A DNA stretch of 64,000 nt from Marivivens sp. (GCA_024642115.1 JAHEBU010000005.1:1-64000); one strand, 5' to 3'; positions 9,279 through 21,107 are shown, counted from the stretch's first letter. Translations and numbers: made by a program. Notes: generated by a model from the sequence alone, not told the origin.

Positions 9279-9306
9279 CAACCGGACCGAATGACGTGAC
9301 ACTGGA

Positions 9307-9333
9307 CCGGGGGCGTGCGAGTCACGCCTCCGG
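9307..9333 (+). promoter_or_regulatory. strong hairpin between the PepSY gene and the response regulator
   Basis: An 11-base-pair stem with one G-T pair (left arm 9307-9317, right arm 9323-9333) encloses a 5-base loop. It is not followed by a T-run, so it is more likely a partial terminator, RNA processing site or stability element that separates PepSY from kinase/regulator expression than a full terminator. Confidence 0.45.
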
Positions 9334-9351
9334 CCGACGCACGAGGGACAG

Positions 9352-10026
9352 ATGAAGATACTTGTGATCGAAGACGACGTGACGACGGGGAACTACATCG
9401 CCGATGGCCTGCGGCAGGAAGGGCATAACGTGGACCTTCTGACCAATGGCTCAGAGGGTCTGATTCAAGCATCTGTTGCGGCCTACGATGTCCTTGTCAT
9501 CGACCGGATGTTGCCTGGGCTGGACGGCCTGTCGGTTGCCAAGACCTTGCGTGGGGCTAAGAACCGGACGCCGCTGTTGCTCCTGACGGCACTAGGTGGG
9601 GTCGAGGACCGGATCGAGGGGCTGAACGCCGGCGCCGATGACTACCTTGTCAAACCCTTTGCGTTTGGCGAACTGTCGGCGCGGATTGCCGCTCTTGGTC
9701 GCCGCCCGCAACTGACCGAGGCTCCCACTGTCCTCAAGGTGGCAGACCTTGAAATCGACCTGCTGACCCGTCGAGTCAGCCGCGCCGGCCGCACGATCGA
9801 CCTCTTGCCGCGTGAATTTGCCCTGCTTGAACATCTCATGCGACGCCGTGGAAGGGTGCAGACCCGGACCATGCTGCTCGAGGCGGTCTGGGACATTCAC
9901 TTCGACCCTCAGACCAACGTCGTGGAAACCCACGTCAGCCGATTGCGGGCCAAGGTGGACAAACCGTTCGACCGCGAGCTGATCGTGACCGTCCGGGGGG
10001 CGGGATACCGGATTGACACCGAATGA
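9352..10026 (+). CDS. OmpR/PhoB-family response regulator
   Basis: 224 residues. The receiver domain (about 1-115) has the acidic pair IEDD at 7-9, phosphoacceptor D51 in VIDRM and lysine in VKPF. The C-terminal winged-helix DNA-binding domain spans about 125-222 (LLPREFALLEHLMRRRGRVQTR ... VVETHVSRLRAKV). Its stop overlaps the kinase start by four bases (ATGA), so the pair is translated together. Likely targets are the flanking PepSY and ABC genes, by analogy with other regulator-transporter loci. Confidence 0.92.
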   Translation: MKILVIEDDVTTGNYIADGLRQEGHNVDLLTNGSEGLIQASVAAYDVLVIDRMLPGLDGLSVAKTLRGAKNRTPLLLLTALGGVEDRIEGLNAGADDYLVKPFAFGELSARIAALGRRPQLTEAPTVLKVADLEIDLLTRRVSRAGRTIDLLPREFALLEHLMRRRGRVQTRTMLLEAVWDIHFDPQTNVVETHVSRLRAKVDKPFDRELIVTVRGAGYRIDTE

Positions 10027-11390
10027 TCCTCTGGTCCGATCGCCTCCGCCAATCGACACCATTGCGGCTGACGTTCATCCTGATGGCGGTGTTTCTGGTG
10101 TCCATCCTGCTCAGCTTTGCGGTCGCCTTTGTCGTGCTGCGGAATTCGGTCGATGAATCGCTGCGAAACCAATTGGCCCAACAGTTTGCTTCGCTGCTGC
10201 TGATCGACGATCAGACCGACCTGACGGAACGGATTACACAGCAGGCGGCGACAGCCGATCCGGTCATGCAGATCGTCCGCTATGTGCCCGATGCGGGGCC
10301 CGACATCACCAACTTGCCGGGCTTTGTGGTGGCCCCCGATTTCGGCATCATCGACGGCACGTCTATCAATGCACCCGATGCCGCAACCAGTTACCTTGCG
10401 ACGACCACACGGGTCGGGGCTGGCCGTCTGACCCTTGCCTTCGCGCGCGACCAGATTAGCGAACTGCGTGAAGTGTTCTGGACCGTATTCATCCTCAGCC
10501 CCCTCATTACGCTGATCAGCGCCGGGGGCATCGGCCTCTGGATTGCGCGGACCGCCCGCGACCGTGTCGAGGCGATCCGGACCACGCTCAACACCCTGAC
10601 CGAAGGCGACCTGTCGGCCCGCGTACCGGCATCGGATCATCGGCCCGACGACCTGACCCAGATCGGGCTTGCCGTGAACCGCATGGCCGCCTCGCAAGAG
10701 GCGACGCTTGCCTCGCTGCAACAGGTGTCGGCAGATATCGCGCATGATCTAAAGACGCCGATCCAGCGGGTTTCAGTCCTTTTGGAGCGGCTTGATAACC
10801 AAGGTCCGCTGCTGGACACCCAGCGCGACACCGTCGCCGCGGCCCGGATGGAAACCGAGCAGATCGTGCGTACCTTTCATTCGCTCCTTCAGATCGCCCA
10901 AATCGAAGGGGGGGCAGCGCATGACATGTTTTCACCCGTCGATCTTGCTGCCATCGCCGCGACTCTGACCGAAGTTTACGAAGCAACAGCCGAGGACACA
11001 GGGCATGTCCTGACCTTTTCGTCCTCTGGTCCTGCGATCATACCGGGCGAAAAAAACCTGCTGGGGCAGGTTGTCGCCAACCTGATTGAAAACTCGCTAC
11101 GCCACTCGGCTCGCGGTAGCCGGATCGGGGTTGAGGTGCTCGGCACGCCCGGATCTGCCACACTCATCGTCCGTGACACGGGTCCCGGAATCCCCGAGGC
11201 CGAACGCGGCAATGTCCTACGCCGTCTTTACCGGCTAGAGCGCAGCCGCACGACCGAAGGGAACGGCCTCGGCCTTAGCCTTGTCGCCGCCATTGTGGAC
11301 TTGCACGGCGCAACCCTGACGCTTGGCGATAACAACCCCGGACTTCTGGTCGAGGTCACGTTCCCCCGCGCCGATCAGCCGGATAAATAA
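10023..11390 (+). CDS. sensor histidine kinase, HAMP-HisKA-HATPase
   Basis: 455 residues. Membrane helices at about 16-38 and 150-180 flank a periplasmic sensor of roughly 110 residues without a recognised fold. A HAMP segment follows (about 182-235), then a HisKA domain with phospho-acceptor H241 in DIAHDLKTP and an ATPase domain with N box NLIENSLRHS, G1 DTGPGIPEA and G2 GNGLGLSLV. It partners with the overlapping response regulator. The signal is unknown; the secreted neighbours suggest an envelope or peptide cue. Confidence 0.92.
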   Translation: MILWSDRLRQSTPLRLTFILMAVFLVSILLSFAVAFVVLRNSVDESLRNQLAQQFASLLLIDDQTDLTERITQQAATADPVMQIVRYVPDAGPDITNLPGFVVAPDFGIIDGTSINAPDAATSYLATTTRVGAGRLTLAFARDQISELREVFWTVFILSPLITLISAGGIGLWIARTARDRVEAIRTTLNTLTEGDLSARVPASDHRPDDLTQIGLAVNRMAASQEATLASLQQVSADIAHDLKTPIQRVSVLLERLDNQGPLLDTQRDTVAAARMETEQIVRTFHSLLQIAQIEGGAAHDMFSPVDLAAIAATLTEVYEATAEDTGHVLTFSSSGPAIIPGEKNLLGQVVANLIENSLRHSARGSRIGVEVLGTPGSATLIVRDTGPGIPEAERGNVLRRLYRLERSRTTEGNGLGLSLVAAIVDLHGATLTLGDNNPGLLVEVTFPRADQPDK

Positions 11391-11471
11391 ATATCTGTAT
11401 AAAACGGGCAACACCCTGCTCACTTGCGTCCTCCAAATTGAGAGTGACCCAGTAGAAGCAAGGAAAATGAT

Positions 11472-12065
11472 ATGACCCGGAACTCCACCTCCAAAATCCT
11501 GCTGATGGCCGCTATTGGCCTCGCGCTCTCCCCGGCTGCTGCCCTGGCGCAGACCACCGCGGCCACGCCCAGAGAGACCGCTGTGGCCCCTGAAATCAAC
11601 CCGCCGGGGGATATTCCCGACGATCAGGTGTTCATCAACTACGCGGCTGATGCGGGATTTTCGATGCCCGTCCCTGAAGGCTGGGCGCGCAGCACCATCG
11701 ACAACGGCGTGCGCTTTGCCGACAAATATGACGCGGTCGAGATCCAGTCGATGCCGGCAAACGGTCCCGTGACCGTCGATACTGTGACAGCCTCTCAGGC
11801 GGTCGCTCTTGTCGGTCAGGGCCACGCGGTCGAGATCACAAAGATTCATACCATGACTCTTCCCTCGGGCGACGCCATCGCCATCGACTACCTCTCCAAC
11901 TCTGACGTCAATCCGGTGACTCAGCGCAAGATCAGGCTTGAAAACCGTCGCATCTATCTGACCCATGGCGGGTCAGAAGCGGTCGTCACCCTGTCCGCCC
12001 CTGCCGGTGCCGACAACGTTGACCAATGGACAATGATGGCCAACGCGTTCCGGTGGACCCAATGA
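11472..12065 (+). CDS. secreted protein of unknown function linked to an ABC transporter
   Basis: 197 residues. A clear signal peptide (about 8-27, cleavage at ALA-QT) is followed by a Thr/Pro-rich linker and a compact domain (about 52-197) beginning FINYAADAGFSMPVPEGW. The pattern of aromatic and Gly/Trp positions recalls the Mog1/PsbP-like fold of several periplasmic proteins, but I cannot assign it firmly. The stop overlaps the start of the tandem ABC ATPase (ATGA), so it is probably a periplasmic partner of that transporter. It starts 81 bases after the kinase. Confidence 0.6.
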   Translation: MTRNSTSKILLMAAIGLALSPAAALAQTTAATPRETAVAPEINPPGDIPDDQVFINYAADAGFSMPVPEGWARSTIDNGVRFADKYDAVEIQSMPANGPVTVDTVTASQAVALVGQGHAVEITKIHTMTLPSGDAIAIDYLSNSDVNPVTQRKIRLENRRIYLTHGGSEAVVTLSAPAGADNVDQWTMMANAFRWTQ

Positions 12066-13450
12066 CCCTGCTTGTCGCCGAAGACCTTTTTCGGTTCTAT
12101 CATGTGGGCGACGAAGAGATCCGTGCGCTCAAAGGTGTCAGCCTGACAGTTGAGACGGGCGAGATCGTGGCCCTCGTCGGCCCCTCGGGCAGTGGCAAGT
12201 CCACGCTTCTGTCCTGTCTATCCGGACTGGATGATCCCGATGGTGGCACCGTCGAGGTCGATGGACGGCGGATGAGTCGCCGACCCGAGAGCGAAAAGGC
12301 CGCGATCCGCACCACCGGCCTTGGCCTGCTGGCCCAGCGCGACAATCTCTTCGAACATCTGACCGTCCGTCAGAATGTCGAATTCGCGCAAGCCCGGTCC
12401 GGTTCCGGATCCCAGATTGCAAGTATCCTCGACGCCGTCGGGCTGACCGACCGCGCAGATGCCATGCCTGCCACTCTTTCAGGGGGTGAAACATCGCGCG
12501 CCGGACTGGCGGTGGCTCTTGCCCTTGATCCACCACTACTCATCGCGGACGAACCCACCGCCGAGGTCGACGCCGCTACCGAGGAAAAGATCCTCGTCCT
12601 GTTTCGCGATCGGATGTTGCGGGGCAAGGGGACATTGATCGCCACGCACAGCGCCGCCGTCGCGGCTGTCGCCACCCGCGTTCTGCACCTGGCAGATGGG
12701 CTGCTTGCCGAAGGACCAGTGCTGGAAACGCGACGCCCGACGGGTTCCAAGGGTTACGCCAAGGCCAGGCCGCCCGGACCTTCACTGATCCACGCCATCG
12801 ACCTTGGGCGAACCTTTGGCCCGGCCGGACACCAAGTGCAGGCTGTCAAAGGGGCGAGCCTCACCCTCCATGTCCGCGACCGCATCGCCATCACCGGCGC
12901 GTCGGGGAGCGGCAAGTCAACGCTTCTTCGGATGCTCGCAGGGTTGGACCAGCCCAGTTCCGGACAAATTGACTGGTTCGGGCGCGATACTGCCATTGGC
13001 CTGCGGCCCGCACGGATCGGAGTGGTATTCCAGGAACCGAGCCTTATTCCGGTCCTGACCGTGCGCGAAAATGTCGGCCTCCCACTTCAGTTGCGCGCCT
13101 CAGGCGCGGCCAAGACACCCCTCACCGCGGACGCGGCTCTGGCTCTTCTTGGTCTGACGGACCTCGCGGACAAGATGCCTGACGAACTGTCGGGCGGGCA
13201 GATGCAGCGCGTGGCCTTTGCCCGCGCGCTCGTCACAATGCCCGATGTCATTCTGGCGGACGAACCGACCGGCCAACTTGATCAACCCACGGCACACACC
13301 GTGATTAATGCGGTCCTAAAGGCGCTTGACCAGACAGATACAGCGCTTCTCGTCACAACGCATGATCTGCACCTCGCCGCGGCGATGCAAACCCAGTTCC
13401 GCATGGATCACGGCCTGCTGGCCGCCGCGGACAAGGCCCAAGTGGCCTGA
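12062..13450 (+). CDS. tandem two-domain ABC ATPase (LolD/MacB type)
   Basis: 462 residues with two complete nucleotide-binding domains in one chain. Domain 1 (about 1-225): Walker [10 protein letters not shown] at 40-48, signature LSGGE near 139-143, Walker [14 protein letters not shown]-loop ATH. Domain 2 (about 240-462): Walker [10 protein letters not shown] near 279-287, signature LSGGQ near 376-380, Walker [14 protein letters not shown]-loop TTH. Each is of the LolD/MacB/FtsE class that drives FtsX-type permeases, which are normally served by a homodimer of single-domain ATPases. The ATG at 12062 overlaps the previous stop; the upstream in-frame start reads through that gene. Confidence 0.88.
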   Translation: MTLLVAEDLFRFYHVGDEEIRALKGVSLTVETGEIVALVGPSGSGKSTLLSCLSGLDDPDGGTVEVDGRRMSRRPESEKAAIRTTGLGLLAQRDNLFEHLTVRQNVEFAQARSGSGSQIASILDAVGLTDRADAMPATLSGGETSRAGLAVALALDPPLLIADEPTAEVDAATEEKILVLFRDRMLRGKGTLIATHSAAVAAVATRVLHLADGLLAEGPVLETRRPTGSKGYAKARPPGPSLIHAIDLGRTFGPAGHQVQAVKGASLTLHVRDRIAITGASGSGKSTLLRMLAGLDQPSSGQIDWFGRDTAIGLRPARIGVVFQEPSLIPVLTVRENVGLPLQLRASGAAKTPLTADAALALLGLTDLADKMPDELSGGQMQRVAFARALVTMPDVILADEPTGQLDQPTAHTVINAVLKALDQTDTALLVTTHDLHLAAAMQTQFRMDHGLLAAADKAQVA

Positions 13451-13463
13451 AAGGACCATTTCC

Positions 13464-16118
13464 ATGTTCAAACTCTGGAGTCTTGGCGTTTTGCGCCACC
13501 GGGCCTTGCGTATCGCGCTGGCCTACACAGGCGTGGCGATGGCCACCGCCCTCATCGCGCTGATCGGCATTTTCTCGGTCGTCAGCGCATCAAGCATGAC
13601 GGACCGGGCCATCAGCCAGGTCGTGGTCGATTGGCAGGTGCAGCCCGTGACGGGTGCCGATGCCGGAACCGTGCAGGCGGCACTCGCAGCGTTGCCAACG
13701 GTTCGGACGGTTCAGGTCGTTCACTACGCCGATGTCACGGCACTGAGTGCGCAAACCGGGGGAACTGTCCAGACAACCGGAGCCGCCAAGGTGCTTGGCC
13801 TCTCACAGGAATACCGCGCCGACTTTCCGGGCCAGATGCGCCTGCTTTTGGGAGATTACGGCGGTGTCCTGTTGGCCCAGCAGACAGCGGCAAACCTGCA
13901 CGCGGGGATCGGGGATACGGTCCAGATCGCGCGCGACGGGATGCCTGACAGCCCGGTCACAGTCACCGGAATTGTCGAGTTGCCTAACGCCGACTCCCTT
14001 TTCCAATCGGTGGGCGCACCCAAAGGCGCGGGCCCCGTGGCCCCACCCGACAACGTCGTCCTCCTGCCCGATAGTCAGTGGACGGCGCTCTTTTCGGGCG
14101 ACACCACCCACACTCTGACCCAGTTCCATACGTCCTTTGCGCATGCCACCTTGCCGTCCTACCCCGACGCCGCGTTCATTTCCGAGGCAGGACAGGTCCG
14201 CAATTTCGAGGCCGGGATCGCAGGTGCCGCCCAGGTGGGCGACAACCTTGGCGCGCGGCTGGATGCGGTGCGCAAGGATGCGATCTATGCCAAGGTCATC
14301 TTCCTCTTCCTTGGTCTGCCTGCGGCATTCCTCGCCATCCTGCTGACCATTTCCCTGCTCACGGCGGATACGGTGCGCAAACGCCGCAACGAAGCCCTTC
14401 TCAGGATGCGCGGACTGGATCGCCCGTCGATCCTGCGTTTGATCGTGGCCGAGGATGTCTTTGGCGCAGTCGGTGCGGTCCTGATCGGCGGTGTGGCTGC
14501 CGCTTGTCTGGCGATCGGCACGTTCGGCGCAGGCGCCCTCAGCGCACCCGCACTCCTCTGGCTGGTGGGTGCCATGATTGGCGGGGTCGTCACCGGCCTG
14601 CTCAGTAGTGTCCTTCCCGCCATCGGGCGATTGCGGACCCTGTCGGTCACCGCCAACCGGGCCGAATTCATGGCAAGCCAAATTCCGCTTTGGCAACGTC
14701 TTTGGCTCGACCTTGCCTGCCTTGGCGGGGCTGCGATCATCTTCTGGCGGTCAGCAAGTTCCAACTATCAGGTCGTTCTCGCGCCCGAAGGCGTGACCGC
14801 GACGGCTGTCGATTACACTGCCTTCCTCTCGCCACTTCTGTTCTGGGTAGGGGCCGTCCTTCTGACGGTGCGGATTGCCTCTCTTGCCATCCGGAACGCC
14901 CGCCCGGCTTTGACCATCGGCATCCGCAAGGTCGGCCTCGCCTCTGGGACTGCCCCGACCATCGCGGCCAGCCTCAGCCGGCAGGACCGTAGGATCGCGG
15001 GCGGGATCGCCCTTGTGGCACTGGCCTTTTCCTTTGCCTTCGCGACGGCGATATTCAACCTGACCTACGATGGACAGACCCGGGTCGATGCGATGCTTAC
15101 CAACGGGGCCGACGTAACCATCACCGGCACTACGGCCACCCCCGTCGATTCCCTTATTGCCTCGATACAGAAGACGCCTGGCGTTCAGGCAGCCGTGCCG
15201 ATGCAGCACCGGTTCGCCTATGTAGGTAACGACCTTCAGGACATTTACGGGATCGACGCCGCACGGATCACCGACGCCACCCGGATCGTTGACTCCTATT
15301 TTGCCGACAAGAATGCGGCAGCCACGCTGGCTGCCCTGCAAAGCCGACCAGATGCGGTGCTGCTCAGCCAGGAGACAGTAAATGACTTCCAATTGGCTCT
15401 TGGGGACACGGTCCAACTCCGCCTTCAGGACGCTGTCAGTCACCAATACATCGCGGTGCCTTTCACCTTTGTCGGGGTCGCGCTGGAATTTCCAACTGCA
15501 CCCAAGGACAGCTTTATCGTCGCCAACGCCGCCTACATCGGGGCGCAGACGGGGGCTGTGGGACATGAGGTGCTGCTGGTCAAGGCGTTTGGCAATCCGG
15601 TCTCGCTTGCCAAGCAGGTGCAGGCGGACATTGGCCCGGGCTGGCGCGTGAGCGACTTGCAATCCACCTTCACCGTGATCTCGTCAAGCTTGACGGCCGT
15701 AGATCTCGGGCGGTTGACGGGCGTGGAACTGACCTTCGCGGTCCTGCTGTTGATCGGGACGACAGGCATGATGATCGGGCTCGGGTTCGCCGAACGCGCC
15801 CGCACGGCCAACATACTGCGCGCCTTGGGGGCGTCGGTGTCCGAAGTCGCCGGGTTCCTGCGCGCAGAAGCGTTATTGATCCTGGTGCCTGGCGCAATCG
15901 TCGGGACTCTCATTGGCGTCACCGCGGCCCAGATGCTGGTTAAACTGCTCTCAGGTATCTTCGACCCGCCCCCCGACGCGCTGTCTTACCCTATAGCCAC
16001 CCTCGCGATCTTCGTATTCGTAGGGACCGCGGCGGGGCTGGGGGCAGTCTGGCTGGCTGGCAGGGGGCGGATCGTCCGGTCTACCGGCCTGCAAAGGGCC
16101 GAAGTCTCGCTGGGTTAA
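13464..16118 (+). CDS. FtsX-type ABC permease with two permease modules
   Basis: 884 residues. An N-terminal helix (about 15-43) is followed by a periplasmic domain, three helices (about 275-400), two more around 410-480, one near 515-540, a second periplasmic domain and three C-terminal helices (about 755-875). This is about ten in all, the layout of YbbP-like mechanotransducing (type VII) permeases. These usually do not transport across the inner membrane but extract lipids or lipoproteins or transmit force to periplasmic partners. The start at 13464 follows AAGGA at 13451. It pairs with the tandem ATPase and ends the operon before a hairpin terminator. Confidence 0.85.
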   Translation: MFKLWSLGVLRHRALRIALAYTGVAMATALIALIGIFSVVSASSMTDRAISQVVVDWQVQPVTGADAGTVQAALAALPTVRTVQVVHYADVTALSAQTGGTVQTTGAAKVLGLSQEYRADFPGQMRLLLGDYGGVLLAQQTAANLHAGIGDTVQIARDGMPDSPVTVTGIVELPNADSLFQSVGAPKGAGPVAPPDNVVLLPDSQWTALFSGDTTHTLTQFHTSFAHATLPSYPDAAFISEAGQVRNFEAGIAGAAQVGDNLGARLDAVRKDAIYAKVIFLFLGLPAAFLAILLTISLLTADTVRKRRNEALLRMRGLDRPSILRLIVAEDVFGAVGAVLIGGVAAACLAIGTFGAGALSAPALLWLVGAMIGGVVTGLLSSVLPAIGRLRTLSVTANRAEFMASQIPLWQRLWLDLACLGGAAIIFWRSASSNYQVVLAPEGVTATAVDYTAFLSPLLFWVGAVLLTVRIASLAIRNARPALTIGIRKVGLASGTAPTIAASLSRQDRRIAGGIALVALAFSFAFATAIFNLTYDGQTRVDAMLTNGADVTITGTTATPVDSLIASIQKTPGVQAAVPMQHRFAYVGNDLQDIYGIDAARITDATRIVDSYFADKNAAATLAALQSRPDAVLLSQETVNDFQLALGDTVQLRLQDAVSHQYIAVPFTFVGVALEFPTAPKDSFIVANAAYIGAQTGAVGHEVLLVKAFGNPVSLAKQVQADIGPGWRVSDLQSTFTVISSSLTAVDLGRLTGVELTFAVLLLIGTTGMMIGLGFAERARTANILRALGASVSEVAGFLRAEALLILVPGAIVGTLIGVTAAQMLVKLLSGIFDPPPDALSYPIATLAIFVFVGTAAGLGAVWLAGRGRIVRSTGLQRAEVSLG

Positions 16119-16152
16119 GCGGACCCAGCACCCCGAGGGTCCCAGAAAACGC

Positions 16153-16188
16153 AAAAGGCGACAAGCTGTGAAAGCGCGCCGCCTTTTT
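16153..16188 (+). terminator. hairpin terminator after the FtsX permease gene
   Basis: AAAAGGCG (16153-16160) pairs with CGCCTTTT (16180-16187) and the right arm runs into a T5 tract. The symmetry, with A-run on the left and T-run on the right, means it could also serve the convergent gyrB transcript. Confidence 0.7.
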
Positions 16189-16207
16189 CGATGATCCCTA
16201 CGCACCT

Positions 16208-18703
<2,496 letters not shown>

Positions 18704-19324
18704 TCATAGAAGGGGAATGATCAGGGCCACGCCGATCAGCAGGCAGCCCGCCGTCATGTTGACTCGCCGCAACGCCACAGGCGAGGTCAGAAACCTGCGC
18801 GCCTTGTGGATCATCGATGCCAGAACAAGGTTGCCAAACAGCGGCACCACCATCGACAACGCACAGATCGCGGCGATGTCCCACCACGTCAGTTTCGTCA
18901 GGTCAAAGAACCCCGGCAGCATCCCCATGTAGAACAGGATCGCCTTGGGATTGCCCAGGATCACGGCGACCCCCGCCAGAAACCCGGCCCATTTGCCGGG
19001 GGCGGTCAGGCGGCTGTCGGTGGCAATTGTCTTGTCCGCGTGGCGCAGGATCATGACACCCATGAACAGAAACGTGGCGCTGGCCACCCAGCGCAGGACG
19101 GTCATGAAGCCGCTGAACACGGACACGACCCAGGTGACCCCCAGAATGGCCAGGAACGGCCAGAGCATGTCGCCCACCACGACCCCCAGCGCCAGCGGCC
19201 AGGCCGCAGCAAACCCGCCTGACAGCGCGCGCGCTGTCAAGGCCACCCAGACCGGACCGGGCGTCAGGAACAGCACCAGCAGCGCGCCGGCATAGAGGGC
19301 AAGTTGAGAGGCGGTGATAGTCAT
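18704..19324 (-). CDS. LysE/RhtB-family amino acid exporter
   Basis: 206 residues with about six predicted helices and the family opening LALYAGALLVLFLTPGPVW plus ILGNPKAILFYMGMLPGF. The family exports amino acids or derivatives through the inner membrane; the substrate cannot be predicted. It sits between gyrB and the VOC gene on the same strand, a space that in the minimal recF-gyrB arrangement would be empty. Confidence 0.85.
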   Translation of the reverse strand: MTITASQLALYAGALLVLFLTPGPVWVALTARALSGGFAAAWPLALGVVVGDMLWPFLAILGVTWVVSVFSGFMTVLRWVASATFLFMGVMILRHADKTIATDSRLTAPGKWAGFLAGVAVILGNPKAILFYMGMLPGFFDLTKLTWWDIAAICALSMVVPLFGNLVLASMIHKARRFLTSPVALRRVNMTAGCLLIGVALIIPLL

Positions 19325-19371
19325 GAGGCAGGCTTAGTCCCGAAAATGGGTCTGGTCGAGCGAGGTTTTGC

Positions 19372-19426
19372 GCCCCGCCCTCCGGCCGGTCGCCCGGGGG
19401 CGGGGCTTCGGGGGCATCGAGCCCCC
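19372..19426. repeat. GC-rich double hairpin, possible intergenic repeat or terminator
   Basis: GCCCCGCCC (19372-19380) pairs with GGGCGGGGC (19398-19406), immediately followed by GGGGGC (19410-19415) and GCCCCC (19421-19426) with a 5-base loop. GGGGGC-N-GCCCCC elements of this type recur between genes in many Rhodobacterales as I recall, but recurrence cannot be tested within one window. It lies between the convergently read-through VOC and LysE genes and could end the recF-VOC transcript. Confidence 0.5.
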
Positions 19427-19487
19427 TGCACCCCGCTGTGCCTCCGGCGGGAGTTGTTATGGCAAGGTGAAGAGGCGATGAAGGGAT

Positions 19488-19922
19488 TTAGTCTGTGCCT
19501 GCGGGAAGGGTCAGAGAACCGTCCGTGGCCAAAGGCCAGAACGGGTTATGGGCGATTTCCCAAACATGCCTGTCCGGGTCGGCGAAGTATCCTGAATAGC
19601 CGCCCCAGAACACCTTTTCGGGTTGTTTCAGCGCGGCCGCCCCGGCGGAAAGGGCCAAGGCAAAGACTGCGTCAACTTCGGCCTCGGACGTCATGTTTTG
19701 TGCGAGGGTCACGGCCCCGGTCCCAAGTTTGGCACCCGGTCGCCCCTGATCCTTGGCCAGATCGGCCAGCCCGAAGAGCCCCAGAACCGCGCCGTGCATC
19801 TGGTAAAAGACCACCCCTTCCTGGCGGCGCGTGTCTGTCCATCCCAATGCCGAGTAGAACGCCTTGGACCGGTCGAGATCGGCGACGCCGAGGGTGATCA
19901 GAGTGACACGTTGGGGGGTCAT
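19488..19922 (-). CDS. VOC (glyoxalase/bleomycin-resistance fold) family protein
   Basis: 144 residues with two beta-alpha-beta-beta-beta modules: VTLITLGVADLDRSKAFYSALGW at the N-terminus and GGYSGYFADPDRHVWEIAHN at the C-terminus. The glutamate of VWEIAHN is a usual metal ligand position. Substrate is unknown; this subfamily is widespread as small cytosolic proteins. The start at 19922 follows AGGAG, and the 13-codon upstream extension is not supported. Confidence 0.85.
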   Translation of the reverse strand: MTPQRVTLITLGVADLDRSKAFYSALGWTDTRRQEGVVFYQMHGAVLGLFGLADLAKDQGRPGAKLGTGAVTLAQNMTSEAEVDAVFALALSAGAAALKQPEKVFWGGYSGYFADPDRHVWEIAHNPFWPLATDGSLTLPAGTD

Positions 19923-20000
19923 TGCCGTCTCCTGATCAAAATCGCCATTTCTGGATTTCATAATTAGTTCAATATATTAAAGTCTGTTTACGCATGAACG

Positions 20001-21107
20001 CTACTTTTTCGGGGCCAGAATCGACGTCCCAGACGCCTCGGTCACCTCCAGAATTTGCGCTCTTTCACCTAGGTCCGCAAACAGTTCCGGCCCCGTCCCG
20101 GTCATCCAGGCTTGCGCCCCCAAGGCGCAGATTTCATCGTATAGCGCGGCGCGGCGACCCGCATCCAGATGGGCCGCCACTTCGTCCAACAGAAGGATCG
20201 GCGGGGCCCCGAAATCCTGGGCCAATCCCCGCGCGTTCGCCAGGATAAGCGAGATCAGCAGCGCCTTCTGCTCGCCCGTCGAACAGTCCGCCGCAGGCAC
20301 TCCCTTGGCCGCGAAAACGGCGGACAGGTCGGACCTGTGTGGCCCAATCAGCGTCCGCCCGGCAGCCAGATCGCGGGGGCGACTTTCAGCAAAGGCAGCC
20401 TTCAGCGCCTCGGTCCCATCGGGCAGGTCTGCCTCGGGCTGGGTCAGTTCTAGCGTGGCCACCGGAAAGGTCGTCTCGCCCTCCGCCTGCGCCTGCATCA
20501 GGTGGCCAACCGTCGCCAGCCGATTTGCCTGAATTGCGGCCCCCGCGTCGGCCATCTGGGATTCCAGGGCGGCATACCAATGCGCATCGCGGACCATATC
20601 CTTGAGAAGGCGGTTCCGTTCCCGCATTGCCTTTTCATAGGTCAGGACAGCGTCGGCATGGCCGGGCTCAAAGCTGAGGGTGGCGCGATCCAGGAACCGC
20701 CGCCGGCCGTCCGCCCCTTCGATCCAGAGCCGGTCCATCGATGGTACCAGCCAGAGCACCCGTCCGATCCGGCCCAGCGCGGTCTGGGTGGCGGTTTTGC
20801 TGTCGATCCGGACCTGTCGAGCGGTCCCCGCTTCGGCCCAGGTTTCGACCTCGTGAACCTGATGAAGCGAGTGGAGGATGGCGGTGACCTTCCACCCCAC
20901 CCCCTCCGGTCGGCGGGTCAGATCGTCGGTCGCCGCGCGCCGCAGGCCGCGCCCGGGCGAGAGCAGTGATACGGCCTCGATCAGGTTGGTCTTGCCTGCC
21001 CCGTTGGGTCCATGAATCGCGACGGGACGGCCATCGAGATCCAGCTTGGCGCGCCGGTGGGACCGGAAATGTGACAGCGTGAGGGACTCAAGATAAAGGC
21101 CGCTCAT
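20001..21107 (-). CDS. recF: DNA replication/repair protein RecF
   Basis: 368 residues. RecF is an SMC-like ATPase that loads RecA at gaps with RecO and RecR. Walker A GPNGAGKTN near the N-terminus (about 33-41), signature STGEQKALL and Walker B PPILLLDEVAAHLD are present. The gene lies 37 bases downstream of dnaN on the same strand, in the conserved dnaA-dnaN-recF order. Confidence 0.95.
   Translation of the reverse strand: MSGLYLESLTLSHFRSHRRAKLDLDGRPVAIHGPNGAGKTNLIEAVSLLSPGRGLRRAATDDLTRRPEGVGWKVTAILHSLHQVHEVETWAEAGTARQVRIDSKTATQTALGRIGRVLWLVPSMDRLWIEGADGRRRFLDRATLSFEPGHADAVLTYEKAMRERNRLLKDMVRDAHWYAALESQMADAGAAIQANRLATVGHLMQAQAEGETTFPVATLELTQPEADLPDGTEALKAAFAESRPRDLAAGRTLIGPHRSDLSAVFAAKGVPAADCSTGEQKALLISLILANARGLAQDFGAPPILLLDEVAAHLDAGRRAALYDEICALGAQAWMTGTGPELFADLGERAQILEVTEASGTSILAPKK

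Noticed and set aside
8742-9302. 186-codon frame antisense to the PepSY gene
   Set aside because: The sense frame has a signal peptide, ribosome site and PepSY pattern; the antisense product is Arg/Gly-rich with no motif.
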